Below, one piece after another: positions 35,198 through 62,538 of a stretch of 64,000 nt of DNA. The translations under genes and the position numbers were made by a program. The stretch comes from Centroberyx gerrardi (taxonomy: Eukaryota > Chordata > Actinopteri > Beryciformes > Berycidae). The notes below the pieces were generated by a model. It saw nothing but the letters and a program-made list of their open reading frames with translations, did no database searches and was not told the origin of the DNA. The stretch is from assembly GCF_048128805.1 (NCBI RefSeq), contig NC_136020.1:8639653-8703652 (forward strand), written 5' to 3'. How positions within the stretch are numbered: position 1 is the stretch's first letter; each line of letters opens with the position of its first letter.

Positions 35198-36932
35198 ATG
35201 CCACATTTCCTCTGGCCAGAGCCGCTGTCAGCCGCACAACTCAAGCGGCTGGAGGAGCATAAATACAGCGCCTCTGGCCGATCCCTGTTCGAGCCGCCGT
35301 GTCAAATATACTGGAACTGGCTGGTCCAACAAATCCCGACATGGATTGCACCAAACACTCTGACTATTACTGGACTGCTGGTCAATATACTCTCCACAGT
35401 ATTGCTTGTGTATTACTGTCCCACGGCGACAGAGGAGGTGAGTAACTGCGACCTTGGCCAAAGTTTCTGGACGGTGACTGACTAGCCCCAGTTACGTGCA
35501 GTCCTCTTGTATGGAAAGAACGTTACGCTAAACTCCATTCAGAAATAGGGTAATTTGTTGTGGCGTTGCTTAGCGGCAAACTTTACATACATCCTGAATC
35601 ATTACCTAAGATATTTTCTTAATCATAAGGATGTACTTGTAAATTCGGTATACATTTAATCCACTCAGCAGCTCTTACTTTAGTCAAATTTCCACTTTTA
35701 TAATCGGCTCACGCTGCTCGCTACCGCCCTCAGCGGTGTGCTTGGCAGAAGAAGATTGTGAGAACAACAAACCAACCGATTCTGAAAGTTTAAAGTCAAT
35801 TGAAATAAGTGCTGCTTAGTTTATGCCAGTGTATGCCGAATTGAAGAATGTCTCCCAACTATTCGTAAAATGTCTTAAATCGTGCTCTACGATTCGTGTA
35901 CGTTTGCAAGGCTACATTATACGCGACGTTACATTCAATTGTCATATTTGTAATGGAGTTACGTATTTGGGCTAGACTGTAACGTGTCTGTCATGTGGTC
36001 TCATGTTTGGTTATTACACAGTTGACAGCTTTGACATATTGTTGTCAGCCCGTGGTCTTCTGATGCAGTATTGTTTTGAGGGTGAAACACAGCACTCAGA
36101 GGGGAAATATTGTTACTCTTATTTATCCCACTATGGAGGTAACCATTTAGCCAAACTATTGGGTTCAAAGGACTTGGCCTAATGGTCCATCAATTTAACT
36201 GCTAAATTGTTATCTCATGGAGCATATCCCGGTGTCTTATCTTAAGCAAGACAGACCACCTTTAGCACAGGTGAAACTAAAGTGTTAACTGTTTTGATGA
36301 CTAGCTTGATTTGAAATGGCCCCAAATTCACTTTTCATTAGTCCCAGCTGCATATCCCAAAAATGACTCAGCACAGCTGACAGTTGACCTATAATCCACT
36401 TATGTCTCTTCTGAGGTGCAACTGAAGGAGCAGGCAAGGCATAGTGTGTGTTTGTGTGTTTGTTATCAGATTTACACCTTTGTCCTCCCATTCCTCTGTA
36501 GATGAGAACCTTGCAACTGACACAAAGTCCAGAGTGCACGCAGCATGCCACCTACTATCAGATTCCACAAGTCCAGTCCAGTGACATTTCTAGTATTATC
36601 ATACAATATTGACTGGTGGAAACTTGGTGCGTGTCCACTCTTCTTGGAGAACTTGGTGAACCCATGCCTTTGCAAACAAGCAATTGACACATGAGGGGCA
36701 TGTACATGTACCCACATACACAGTTCAGGGCTTGCCCAATAGTGACATCAGAGATAACATATCAATTAGACTGCAGAGAGCAACCAAAACAACTAGAGTG
36801 GACTCTGTCCATGTTCCACATCAGTCCATGAGGCATTCTAGGACAGGGGTCCATACAAGAGCAGGACTTTAATTAAAACAGCAGGGTCTCTGAATAGCTA
36901 GGACAGCATGGAATTCTTGTTCTCTCTAGAAA

Positions 36933-37019
<87 letters not shown>

Positions 37020-38204
37020 TCTTACGCATACTCTCACACACAGTGTTTTTGTCAGCACTCTGTGTTGGCTGGCTGTCTGTGTCCAGATGGTTTGTAACTT
37101 GCACCCCAGAGAGAGGAACTGACCCATTCGGGACAGCTGGAATCTTTCCTTCACCATACTTACAGTGTACACACACACATACACAGCACAGGTTGAGCAA
37201 AAATAAAGTCACAACGTGTGTGTTGTTGGTGTGACATTAATGTACATACACACTTGGCAGCAACTACCTGACTGCAACTGATCCTGTATCAAGAATTAAT
37301 CAGTTCACCATTACTTTCTAATCTTGATTTGATTTACACAATACTGATCATACACACATCCAACTCAACAGATGGATTACGACTATCATGAGTTCCTTTA
37401 CTGTTTTACAAGGTGAGGTGCTGATTTGAGATCACGCCCGCTACAATCTCTCATCATGCAAATGGAGCCTGAACAGGACTTGAGCTTTGCTACTGCTATT
37501 CTTGTTGGCTTGCAAAAAGCTTTCTTGGAGTATGTGTGTGTGTGTGCGTTCTTGGACACACTTGGTTTCGGTGATGTAGTAGTTATGGTGGAGGCCACTA
37601 GGTTAAAAGCATTCCATGTTGAGTAGTCTCCGTCCTCTGCCAACTGTCATTTTCTCCCTGGGCTGGACTTCTCACCAGCTAAACCTATCAAGACATCATA
37701 GAGCCCTCTAACAAGGGGAACATGCTGTCTTATGTTCTCTGCAGCTACTTCCAGTGTTATGGAAAGTTTAGAACAATGTGGAAATAGTATATATTAAACT
37801 AGTAAAGCTGTATAGAAGTTTATATGTATGCAGTGAAAAGTAAGTAAGTCTTGTAAGTCTTGGTGCAGTAATTCCCTAGAGGGATTGATAATTGAGACTT
37901 GATGTCAGTTTAGTATGACTAGAAAACATAGTCAGTGAAAAATGAGCATACTGTAGCCAAATTATGCTGCATCATCATATGTGTAAAGTCAGAATTTGTT
38001 TCCCCTTTCACAATATGGTAACACAGAACATCTGAAATATATATGTGTGTTTAGGGTATATAAAGGTTTCATCATTGATTTAGTTTTGAAATGGCTGCAA
38101 ACCAGGCAGTTGCTCCTTGCGTAAGTATTTGTTGCTTCACCAAGGAACGAGGCCTTTCTTGTGAGCAGGGAGCTTTTGAATCTTTTAACATCTCTTGCTC
38201 TCTT

Positions 38205-38242
<38 letters not shown>

Positions 38243-41200
38243 CCTCCCCCCCAGGCTCCAGCATGGGCCTTCATCCTGAGTGCACTGGGCCTGTTCATCT
38301 ACCAGTCTCTGGATGCCATTGATGGGAAACAGGCCCGCAGGACCAACACCAGCTCACCTCTGGGGGAACTCTTCGACCACGGCTGTGATGCCGTCTCCAC
38401 AGGTGCTGTGCCACCCAAAGGCGCCTAAATCTTCCCTTTAGACAGAGTTTCCATGGACTAGCACAGCTCATTTATGTAAAAACTAACAAAAGGCATCTGC
38501 AGTGTATCAGTAACACATCAGGGAGGGGGGATCCACCATGACATTAATCAGATGTTGAGTAGCAGCGATAATTCATAATTTGTGTGTTGGCAAACAGTTA
38601 CTGACTGTTGTCGTTTGTCTTTCTCTCGCTCTCCCTGCAGTGTTTGTTGCTGTGGGAACTTGCATATCATGCGGGATGGGAAGATACTCTGACTGGATGT
38701 TCTTCTGTGGTTTCATTGGGATGTTTATGTTCTTCTGCGCCCATTGGCAGACGTATGTGTCCGGGACCCTCCGCTTTGGCCTGTAAGTCGCATGTTCAGT
38801 GATGTTAGATTTATCTCATAATAAGATGTCAGAATGTTATCCCACTCTATTTAACTGTCAGCCTTGTCTAAGGCATTTAATGCATCGTCAGTACAACGAA
38901 AACTAATCAAGCTTGTCTCTTTGACTTTTTCTGTACAGGGTCGACGTCACGGAGGTGCAGATTGCCATCATTCTCATGTACTTGATGTCGGCTTTTGGAG
39001 GCGTGAGCCTGTGGCAAACCACGGTATAATTTATAAGAAGACATATTTGTACAGTCACATGTACACATGCATAAACACACACATACACACACAGGAACAC
39101 TGCCATTTCCTTTATCATCCACACCTTAGGTGTATTATTAAAGATTTAGTAGTTTTATACTGAGATAATTATCTGAACCAATCCCTAGTTTCTAGTTTTC
39201 CTACTAGTCATTAAATAGAATTTGTGTTTTACTTTCACTCCGTGCTGCCTTCGGAGGCTTGACTAAACATCACATGAGAGAAGTGAGAAGGTAAATATTA
39301 TGGGTAGCTAACGCCATGGCAACAGGTCATCTATTGGACATGATCTGGCTCAAAAAGCTGATGATGTCATCCGCATTTTTTGCTTTGTCCTCCCATCACG
39401 CTCGGCATGCCTGCAGCTTTCATAAAAAGCACCTCTCTTGTTTCTCTGAGGAAAAGACGGTGTATATTTATGTTAATTTGACGTTCATGTGTCTTCTTAG
39501 TTGCCCGTCATTGGGCTGAAGCTTTACGTCTTCCCCATCACTGGCATCATCGGGGGGGCCCTCTACTCCTGCTACAACTACTTCTATGTCATTTTGAATG
39601 GAGGAGTGGGCAAAAACGGCTCCACTGTGGCTGTAAGTCATAACACACATTCGCACTTTAACAACTCACTCAGACTTCGTCTTTTAAATAATGCATGTTT
39701 TTTTATATAAAGAATGCAAAATCTGGAGACAGACTTTCATGGAAATGCCTGGTCTTGTACAGCAGATAATAAGCGGTATGTTGTGATTTCATGCCTAATA
39801 AACAGTCCTTCTCTGCGCTGTGCAGGACACCAGCGTACTGACCCCAGGTCTGCACATCGGCCTCAGCCTCACGCTGGCCTTCATCATTTTCAAGAAGTCG
39901 TCCAGCCAGCTGTTTGAGCATCACCCCTGTCTCTACCTCCTCACCTTCGGCATGGTCATCTCCAAGATCTCCAACAAGCTGGTGGTACGCTCATCATGCT
40001 TTAATCTTGTCATATCAAATGTCATAGCTCTAACTTTAACCTATTTTTGGGCTTGACATGTCTTTCCTCTGTTTGTATTTGATCCTCTAATTCAGTGCAC
40101 TGTGTCTCTCCTCTGCATTTCTTCCCTCATGTTTGTCTCTGCAGGTAGCCCACATGACCAAGAGTGAGCTGTACCTCCCAGACACAGCCTTCATAGGCCC
40201 CGGCCTCCTCTTCCTCAACCAGTACTTCAACAGCTTCATTGATGAGCACATAGTTCTCTGGATCGCCATGGTCAGTTGTTCACACCCCCTCTTGTACAAT
40301 TCTTTGACACTTGAAGAGACTTGAAACTGAAAAGTTTCAAGTCTCTTCAAGTTGATTTTCCTACTGTAAGGAAATGAATGGAAACAAATAGCTGCCTGGA
40401 GGGAAAAACACATTCAAACATATGAAAAAGTATGCTTTGGAAAATGGTTGGTAATGTGAAGTGTGCCTGCAGTGAAGTAAATGGGCTAAAACATGCAAAA
40501 AAAAAAATCCCCAAAAATGATATAGATTTTTTTGTCTGTCATTATTTAGATACCTCTGCTGGTAACATGGGCTCTTAGGTCTACAATATTTATTGGCCCA
40601 GTGAATGCAAGTAGCACAATGGTTTGTGAGTAATGTGTAATATAGGCTATCACTGTTTTCCAGTAAGGACCCCAACACTGGTGCCAACACAGCCTAACTT
40701 TTTTCCACATTTGCCTGAATAACTGTGAAATCGTGTTTTTGGATATATATGCAAACAAATGCGCTATACAGTCTAACAGGCCCCACTCTCTTAGAACCTG
40801 TTTTTCTCATTTTAAAGGCTGTAGGCCTGCTGTAGCTCTCTCATAACACTATAGGGCCTGTCCTCTCTTGCACAATTCCTTGACACTTTGTTTTCTTTGA
40901 CAATTTCTTTGGTGCTCCATGCTAACTCTTTAGCAAACACTATGTTGAGTGATGAGCTCTAAAGCTAAATGGTAAGTGATATTAAATGATACAGCCATGT
41001 CTGGCAGTTTTTTCGTAAAATGTATATGAAATATGATCTAAGAATAAAGTACTATTGATCTAGCAGGGTCTACTTTCACTATTTCCATAGGAAGTGAAGG
41101 CGGTGGGCGATGGGAGACTGTGTACAGCTAAAAATCACTGCGCAGTGGATGAATACGTGGTTGATCACCTAAAATAGTTCCAAAAAATAAACCTGGCTAC

Positions 41201-41693
41201 ATCAGCTTTCTTGAGTTAATGATATTTCATTTTTAAAATTTAGGAAACTACAGGCCATAAAAACGACTTTTTATTACTACAAGGTCAGTCTTCTTACTTT
41301 GCACTCAACATGCAAGTTAAAGAGTTAGCATGGAGCACCAATGATCTACCAGGGACACAAGGATGCTATTGGTGTCTTATCTTCTCATCACTTAATGCTA
41401 AGTTGACCAACAAGCCAATCTCCCCAAAACTTGGTGTATTCCTTTAAAAAATGATTTATTGAACATATTGAGCATTTTATTATGGCAATATGCCACTCAA
41501 CACGGTGCTTTACAGTTGTGTTTTTAGAACAGCAGAGAGGGTTTTATTCTGCCATCCTCTGCCTCCTCTCCTTCAGGTCCTCTCTCTACTGGATCTGACG
41601 CGCTACTGTACGGGCGTGTGCATCCAGATCGCCTCCCACCTCCGCATCCGGGTCTTCAGCATCACGCCGCCGGGCCAAGCCCACCGCGACTGA
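35198..41693 (+). CDS. chpt1: Cholinephosphotransferase 1 (complete gene, 8 exons)
   Basis: Exons 35198-35437, 38255-38402, 38641-38782, 38939-39023, 39501-39632, 39826-39984, 40145-40270 and 41577-41693 join to 1149 nt (382 residues plus TGA at 41691-41693). The enzyme transfers phosphocholine from CDP-choline to diacylglycerol, the last step of the Kennedy pathway to phosphatidylcholine, in Golgi/ER membranes. The CDP-alcohol phosphotransferase signature DG-x2-AR-x8-G-x3-D-x3-D is complete (Asp103, Gly104, Ala107, Arg108, Gly117, Asp121, Asp125). The N-terminal [20 protein letters not shown] and the segments [20 protein letters not shown] and [16 protein letters not shown] match CHPT1. Multiple hydrophobic segments fit an integral membrane protein. 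The start has A at -3. Closest alternative is the dual-specificity paralogue cept1; synteny favours chpt1. Confidence 0.95.
35591..35890 (+). mobile_element. ~300-bp inverted-repeat element, copy in chpt1 intron 1
   Basis: The left end (about 35591-35655) and right end (about 35830-35890) are imperfect inverted repeats ending internally in AATTCGG(T/C)ATA. The core shares TTTCCACTTTTA, CTCGCTACCGCCC and GCAGAAGAAGAT with the reverse complement of 60483-60784. Non-coding, so a MITE-type element by structure. Confidence 0.65.
36935..37021. repeat. (CT)n microsatellite, ~87 bp
   Basis: Nearly perfect CT tract. Long polypurine-polypyrimidine mirror repeats of this type can form triplex DNA. Confidence 0.95.
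38211..38239. repeat. (TC)n tract forming the chpt1 exon 2 acceptor
   Basis: The TC repeat runs into GTCCCTCCCCCCCAG, so a length-variable microsatellite serves as the pyrimidine tract of a constitutive exon. Confidence 0.9.
40309..40352. repeat. Perfect 20-bp hairpin with GAAA loop
   Basis: ACTTGAAGAGACTTGAAACT at 40309-40328 is followed by GAAA and its exact complement at 40333-40352. It begins 38 bases into the chpt1 last intron. The left side merges with a partial copy of the flank of repeat B (ACAATTCTTTGACACTT versus ACAATTCCTTGACACTT at 40872). Confidence 0.85.
40678..40884 (-). repeat. Dispersed repeat, copy B (inverted relative to copy A)
   Basis: Reverse complement of 33701-33903 at high identity over about 205 bp, interrupted by small indels. 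See copy A for the shared core. Confidence 0.75.
40909..41341. mobile_element. 433-bp block with 24-bp inverted ends
   Basis: TTGGTGCTCCATGCTAACTC at 40909-40928 and its complement at 41322-41341 extend to a 24-bp perfect pairing (40909-40932 with 41318-41341). The interior is non-coding. It may be an inverted-repeat transposon remnant or the inner part of a larger repeat. Confidence 0.55.
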
Positions 41694-41823
41694 CGGCTTG
41701 CCCGGCGGGAGGAGGCGGGGGGGGACGCAGATCGCTCCCCGCTCCTGAAAGCAGACGATGACGACGGCAAGGAGAGACCCTCAACCCCGAGCCACTGCAG
41801 CCTTGACAAAGTGACCACCTCCG

Positions 41824-41829
41824 AATAAA
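41824..41829 (+). terminator. chpt1: Proximal poly(A) signal of chpt1
   Basis: AATAAA 131 bases after the stop, with a second AATAAA at 41875-41880. Distal signals exist, so the mature 3' end is uncertain. Confidence 0.45.
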
Positions 41830-41921
41830 ACTGTCTGTCCCACTATGTGAAAGTTACGAGAGGTAGATGGTGAAAATAAAACCAACCAGGCCCTGATGCA
41901 GGACCCTACAAACCAAACACA

Positions 41922-41923
<2 letters not shown>

Positions 41924-41958
<35 letters not shown>

Positions 41959-41967
41959 ATACACACA

Positions 41968-42046
<79 letters not shown>
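41924..42046. repeat. (CA)n microsatellite, ~120 bp
   Basis: CA tract with a few CATA interruptions downstream of chpt1, probably within or just after its 3' UTR. Confidence 0.95.
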
Positions 42047-42047
<1 letters not shown>

Positions 42048-44281
42048 GGGCTGTTAACTCACTGGATGAGTGCAGTTTTGAAAAGCATGGATCTAATGAA
42101 TGGAAAACCACATGGATCTTTGGGGTTTCCCTTGGGTCTCCTCATTGGTCGTTGTCGTGGCCAATCAGACGTGTGTTGTAATGTCAACAGCAGGTGCATG
42201 TCATCGGTGAATCAAGTTTAGGTTTTTACATCAAACGGACACTCTTTACATTATTTCCTGCTCATTCAAATCAATGACCAAAATAAGTTTTCTTCAGTGG
42301 GTATTATAAAGCTTGGGCAAATATCAAATCAAATTTTTGTCCGTGATCGGATATGAGTAGCTGCTCTTTCTGTTTTGAAGTTATGCACATGCTTCCTGGA
42401 CAGGATATATTTAACACTGAAAATTGGATAGCTGCTTCAATAATATGGTAAAGCCTCATTGATTTTGATGTATGCCCAAGCTAAATGTAGCACCTGCTGA
42501 AATGTTTTTGAATCGTGTCTGTTTTTATTTATTAAATGAATGTGACTCAATCTGAAAAGAATCAGGGCTAGAAAATACAAACTAAATGAATAAATAAATG
42601 ACCTTTCAAACCTCAAGTAATTTCCAATGAGCTTTGTAATGTGGACTGGCAGGTTGTGGACGAGGTACGCTGTGTGGTGACGGGGCAAGGGTCTGTGTTA
42701 ATGCTGAAAGTGCCGACAGCTCTTCTACAAGGCTTTCCCTAGAAACACAAACCCTTAAGTTATATTTCCTTTGGTGTGTCTACTCACTCGTACTCATCTC
42801 ACTTACAGCCTTGGTAAACCACTTCAACTCGAGCCTTTATAGAAGTGTTGACTGATGATGCATTAACACACAACTTGTTCTGCTTTCTCTGTTCTTCTCC
42901 CTAAAGGGCTAAAAAAGTAATTCTTTGTGATTGTACAGAATTCAACTGAAGACGCCTTAAATGTTTTTGTTTTAATTTGTGTTGTTTTTTGTTTTTTTGT
43001 TTTTTTTTAACTTGAACATTTAAAGTGAATATTTAAAGCAGCTGACAAACAACATGTTTTGTACTATTGTTTTTTCTGTAGCCTCTGCAGAAATCTTCAA
43101 TGATGGAACAGTATGGTGATTCACTGAAGTATCAAGATGCAAACACTAGCTATGATACAATGCTACTGGAAAGTTTTGTTTTTGTTGTTTTTTTTTTTTA
43201 CTGTTCACACTAAACAGAATTATCTTCACTTACACAAATGTATGCCATGTATAGGTGAATGTATATCATTTGGTTCTCGAAAAATTATGATTTGTTGATT
43301 TGTTAATGAATAGTATGACTCAGTTTTGTAATCTGAATGGGACGTGACTCTTCTAAGATCATGTTATGTCAATGGTCATTACTCCGGCTTCATTAGGATA
43401 GAAAGGGATTTTGCTATGGTGCAGGTAGACTATTTAAGGGTAAGAAATGGTATTCTCCAAAATTTATGATTTCATTATTTGGAAAAAAAAAAGTAATCAT
43501 ACCCATCTCCCCCTAATCCCCTTCGGAAGGATTATGCACATTGTAGAAGGGCATGTCCTGAAAAGATGATTTTGCATAACCTACGATGGACTTTGGAACT
43601 ATGCATTGAAAGGTACGAGCTTGATTTTAACACCATGTTGCACTGTTCAATAATACAGTAAAATACCTTTCTACTAACAAATACATGAGTGGAAAACATT
43701 GTAATAAAGAAATATTTTTCATTCATTCCGTTGTCCCTGTAATGACAAAGCCAACGCCAAGACCACTGAACCAAATCCGATTTTATTTCAGTTTGAGAAA
43801 AACCACTGGACACATCCAAGGAAATCCACCACTTTCCAAACATGTTACTCAAGGTTCATGCGTGTAACCTGTCTCAGTCATGTGTGGTACTGCCTACCAC
43901 CATGTTACGTTGTTTGACTTATAATGCAGCAGCAAAACGCTGATCCTACCTAGCAGTCACTTTCATGTTCCCATAATAAAGAACCTTGACATGAAAAAAA
44001 ACAACAGTCCTAAAGGCATGGAGTCATTCGGAGGAGAGAGTTGAGGAACAGTAAAAGAACATTTTGTGAGGCTAAATGTACATCTTATGGTAATCAAATC
44101 AGATGCATTGTTAGTCACTTGGCTCATTGTTACAATAATACGATCAAAATAATTTAAGTTAAAGAGCATGCTGAGGGGTCTGAATTTCAGACACTAGCGA
44201 GCCTATCGAGTCCCACAGGGACACATATGGGCGGCTGTGAGAGCTATGGTTATCATAACTTAGTGTCCAACATTCATGAAT

Positions 44282-44287
44282 TTTATT
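44282..44287 (-). terminator. gnptab: Probable poly(A) signal of gnptab
   Basis: TTTATT on + (AATAAA on -) is the first canonical signal I found downstream of the gnptab stop, implying a 3' UTR of about 0.9 kb. Confidence 0.5.
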
Positions 44288-44798
44288 TTTACCACTTTAA
44301 TAATAATATAATGCTAAATCCCATTAATTTCCATTGTAAATCGCTAGATTAGGGTGTGATATGTATAGGCCATAATATCGAACACATTTTAAAAGACAAA
44401 TAGGGCTCAAAGGTAAACAAGGATGTACAAACAAGCAGGAATGCATTGTGGGAACAATTCAAACGTTTTGGACACTTACAAAGAAGGCACTTCATGTTTT
44501 TGGAGGACAACAGACAACAAAGGTAAAACTGGCCAACAATTGATAATACCTATTTTTTCCTCACTGGCTTCTTTACCCCTTACTTCATTTCTTCTTATTT
44601 CAAGCCCAACCTCTGAACGCCAGACAACAGTTTGTGGTTCTCATGGTGAAGTCGGGGCGCTGCACACCTGAGAGGAGTACTGCTGCCCCGCTGCCATGGC
44701 AAGTGCTTCACACTTTAACAGCACATCAATCACACAGCTAGGGCAGGACATGAGGAAGGTGGCACATTGTTGGCAACGTCTGGAGGGAGTGTTTATGT

Positions 44799-44803
<5 letters not shown>

Positions 44804-44833
<30 letters not shown>
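44804..44833. repeat. (TG)n microsatellite in the gnptab 3' UTR region
   Basis: Perfect TG tract; CA in the gnptab transcript sense. Confidence 0.9.
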
Positions 44834-44835
<2 letters not shown>

Positions 44836-45175
44836 ATATGTGAGTCTCGGGTGCCCCCAGCGGAGGGGAAGAGGAGTGACGGGCTTCTGGCTACCGTTCT
44901 CACTTCTATGAGTTTTCACTGGCCAGCCCCATCCATCATCTTCTGACAAATGTTTCATCACCATCTCACAAGAGTTTCTGTCCTCGATCCACACTGACGC
45001 AATGCAAAGACTTCAGACTCAACATCATGGCTCGTGCGTTTCCACTCGGTCACCCACTCTGGCTCCTCTCCTCTCCTCTCTACCAAGTAGGAGAGGGGTA
45101 TGGAGGGCAGGGAGAGGGAGAGAGGGGGCAGAGGTTAAGGTGCAGAAAGGAGAGGAGAAGGAAGTCTTCCTTTTT

Positions 45176-61147
<15,972 letters not shown>

Positions 61148-61980
61148 GGTTCTCCTTGGCGAAGCATAGCGTTGCATTCATTCAAAAAGCGTAGACTAAC
61201 GTACTAACAAAGAAAGTAAACATCACAAGCACCCTGTATTCGTCAGCTGACAGCCAGCAGGACTGTCAGACACATGACAACACATTAACACTTCCTCAAC
61301 GGTGGTGACGCTGTTGCCAATCCGTCCCGCTGCTCCTTCGTTTCAAACTCTTTATCGCCTTCTAGCGGCGAGGAGGATGGACCCTGCCGTGATGCCTTCA
61401 CGGTCTCCTCGTAAGCTCCTTCTTCCGAGATCTGAAGTCGTAAATACAACTTCTCGGCACATTCAAGTGCTTGATGGGAAATAACGACATCAAAAAGTTT
61501 TCTCGTGGCTGTGGTTTTATTTCTGAAATCAAGCTGCACAGAGCTACTTTGTGCTGCATCGGCAGAATGATGAGGAACATTTATGCATCAGGGATGTAAT
61601 CAACATAAATTCATTAAAAACAAAAATGCGCGACAACTAAATAGTTAAACACAAAATGAAAATATAAACATGCAGCAATACGCTACTAACTAGAATGCCA
61701 GACAAAAAAATATAACAATAAAATGCAACACTTTTAATATCGGGTATGGAAAAAATATCCAACCTCCCTTTTCGTAATTTGTCGGGGCTTTCATGCTCGT
61801 TTTATATATTTTGATTACGATATTTTCGACTGTACTTGAGGGCGGCATCTGTCTTCTCCTGTGCTTGTCTGGAAAGTTTATGCTTCAGGCTGTCTACGTG
61901 TACTTCATAGGCAAATAACTGGGTTTAGGAGAGGTAAAAGTACACACCACACGACAAAGCAACTGATATATAGCCTATAA

Positions 61981-62022
61981 ATATAGGCCTATATATATAT
62001 ATATATATATTTTTTTTTTTTT
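61981..62022. repeat. (AT)n plus poly(T) tract
   Basis: Low-complexity AT dinucleotides followed by a T run in the gnptab-dram1 spacer. Confidence 0.9.
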
Positions 62023-62186
62023 AAGAAAGAAGGAACTAGATATGATATTCCTATCATACTTTTTCAGCAAAACTTAAAAAATGTAATGCGGGTAGCCTAC
62101 CGAAGTCATAAACTTGCTATTGAGTGCCACTGACAATTTAAGTCTATATAGGACTATCATAGGATTACAGTGATTTTTTGTTGAAT

Positions 62187-62240
62187 TAAAGAAAGAAAGA
62201 AAGAAAGAAAGAACGACAGAAAGAAAGAAAGAAAAGAAAG
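62187..62240. repeat. (GAAA)n repeat
   Basis: Imperfect GAAA tetranucleotide tract, interrupted near the middle by GAACGACA. Confidence 0.95.
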
Positions 62241-62538
62241 ATTTGATGTAAAGAGAATGATCATATAACGGGTGGTTTTATTTGCATGTGAAGGCCCACA
62301 GGGAGAGGTTAATTTGAGGAAGAGGTTACAGTAAGCTTACATCGCCTTTTGGCTGAGAGACCAAGTTCATTCTTGTTCACACAACCATGTGACTGACGGT
62401 AACAGTAGAGTTACAGCAGACACCACATTGTTCCTGGATCAGCTTTTAAATATGAAGTGAATGTTGTATGACTTTTCCTTCAGTCAGCCTCACATGTAAC
62501 CGAATTGATCTGGGAGCGGCGCGTGAAACCCGTCTGAA

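Larger units (their letters stand above)
35438..38254 (+). other. chpt1: chpt1 intron 1 (2.8 kb)
   Basis: Contains a 300-bp inverted-repeat element (35591-35890) and a long CT microsatellite (36935-37021). Its 3' end is a second CT repeat that forms the acceptor pyrimidine tract. No exon was supported elsewhere. Confidence 0.6.
40271..41576 (+). other. chpt1: chpt1 last intron (1.3 kb), built of repeats
   Basis: From the donor onward it contains a perfect 20-bp hairpin (40309-40352), repeat copy B (40678-40884) and a 433-bp inverted-repeat block (40909-41341). Little unique sequence remains. Confidence 0.6.
41694..45175. other. Convergent 3' region between chpt1 and gnptab
   Basis: Holds the chpt1 3' UTR (poly(A) signals on + at 41824, 41875 and later at 43703), a large CA microsatellite and, from the other side, the gnptab 3' UTR. 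No protein gene is supported. In human this interval contains SYCP3, and none of its coiled-coil coding sequence is visible here. Confidence 0.55.
61148..62538. promoter_or_regulatory. Divergent gnptab-dram1 intergenic region
   Basis: The 1.39 kb region between two head-to-head start codons must hold both promoters unless distal exons exist. GTCAGCTGAC lies at 61242-61251, close to gnptab. CATGTGAC at 62386-62393, about 150 bases before the dram1 ATG, resembles an MiT/TFE-type M-box. The middle contains an AT/T tract (61990-62022) and a GAAA repeat. No CACGTG box or full p53 site was found. Confidence 0.5.

Noticed and set aside
36873-37234. Open frames encoding long Arg-Glu or Ser-Leu repeats
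   Set aside because: They are translations of the CT microsatellite and have no start, splice or coding context.
41781-42111. Cys-Val repeat open frames on the minus strand
   Set aside because: Translation of the CA microsatellite downstream of chpt1.
43532-43852. 106-codon minus-strand frame between chpt1 and gnptab as a possible sycp3 remnant
   Set aside because: No coiled-coil heptads, and no resemblance to SYCP3 composition or exon structure.
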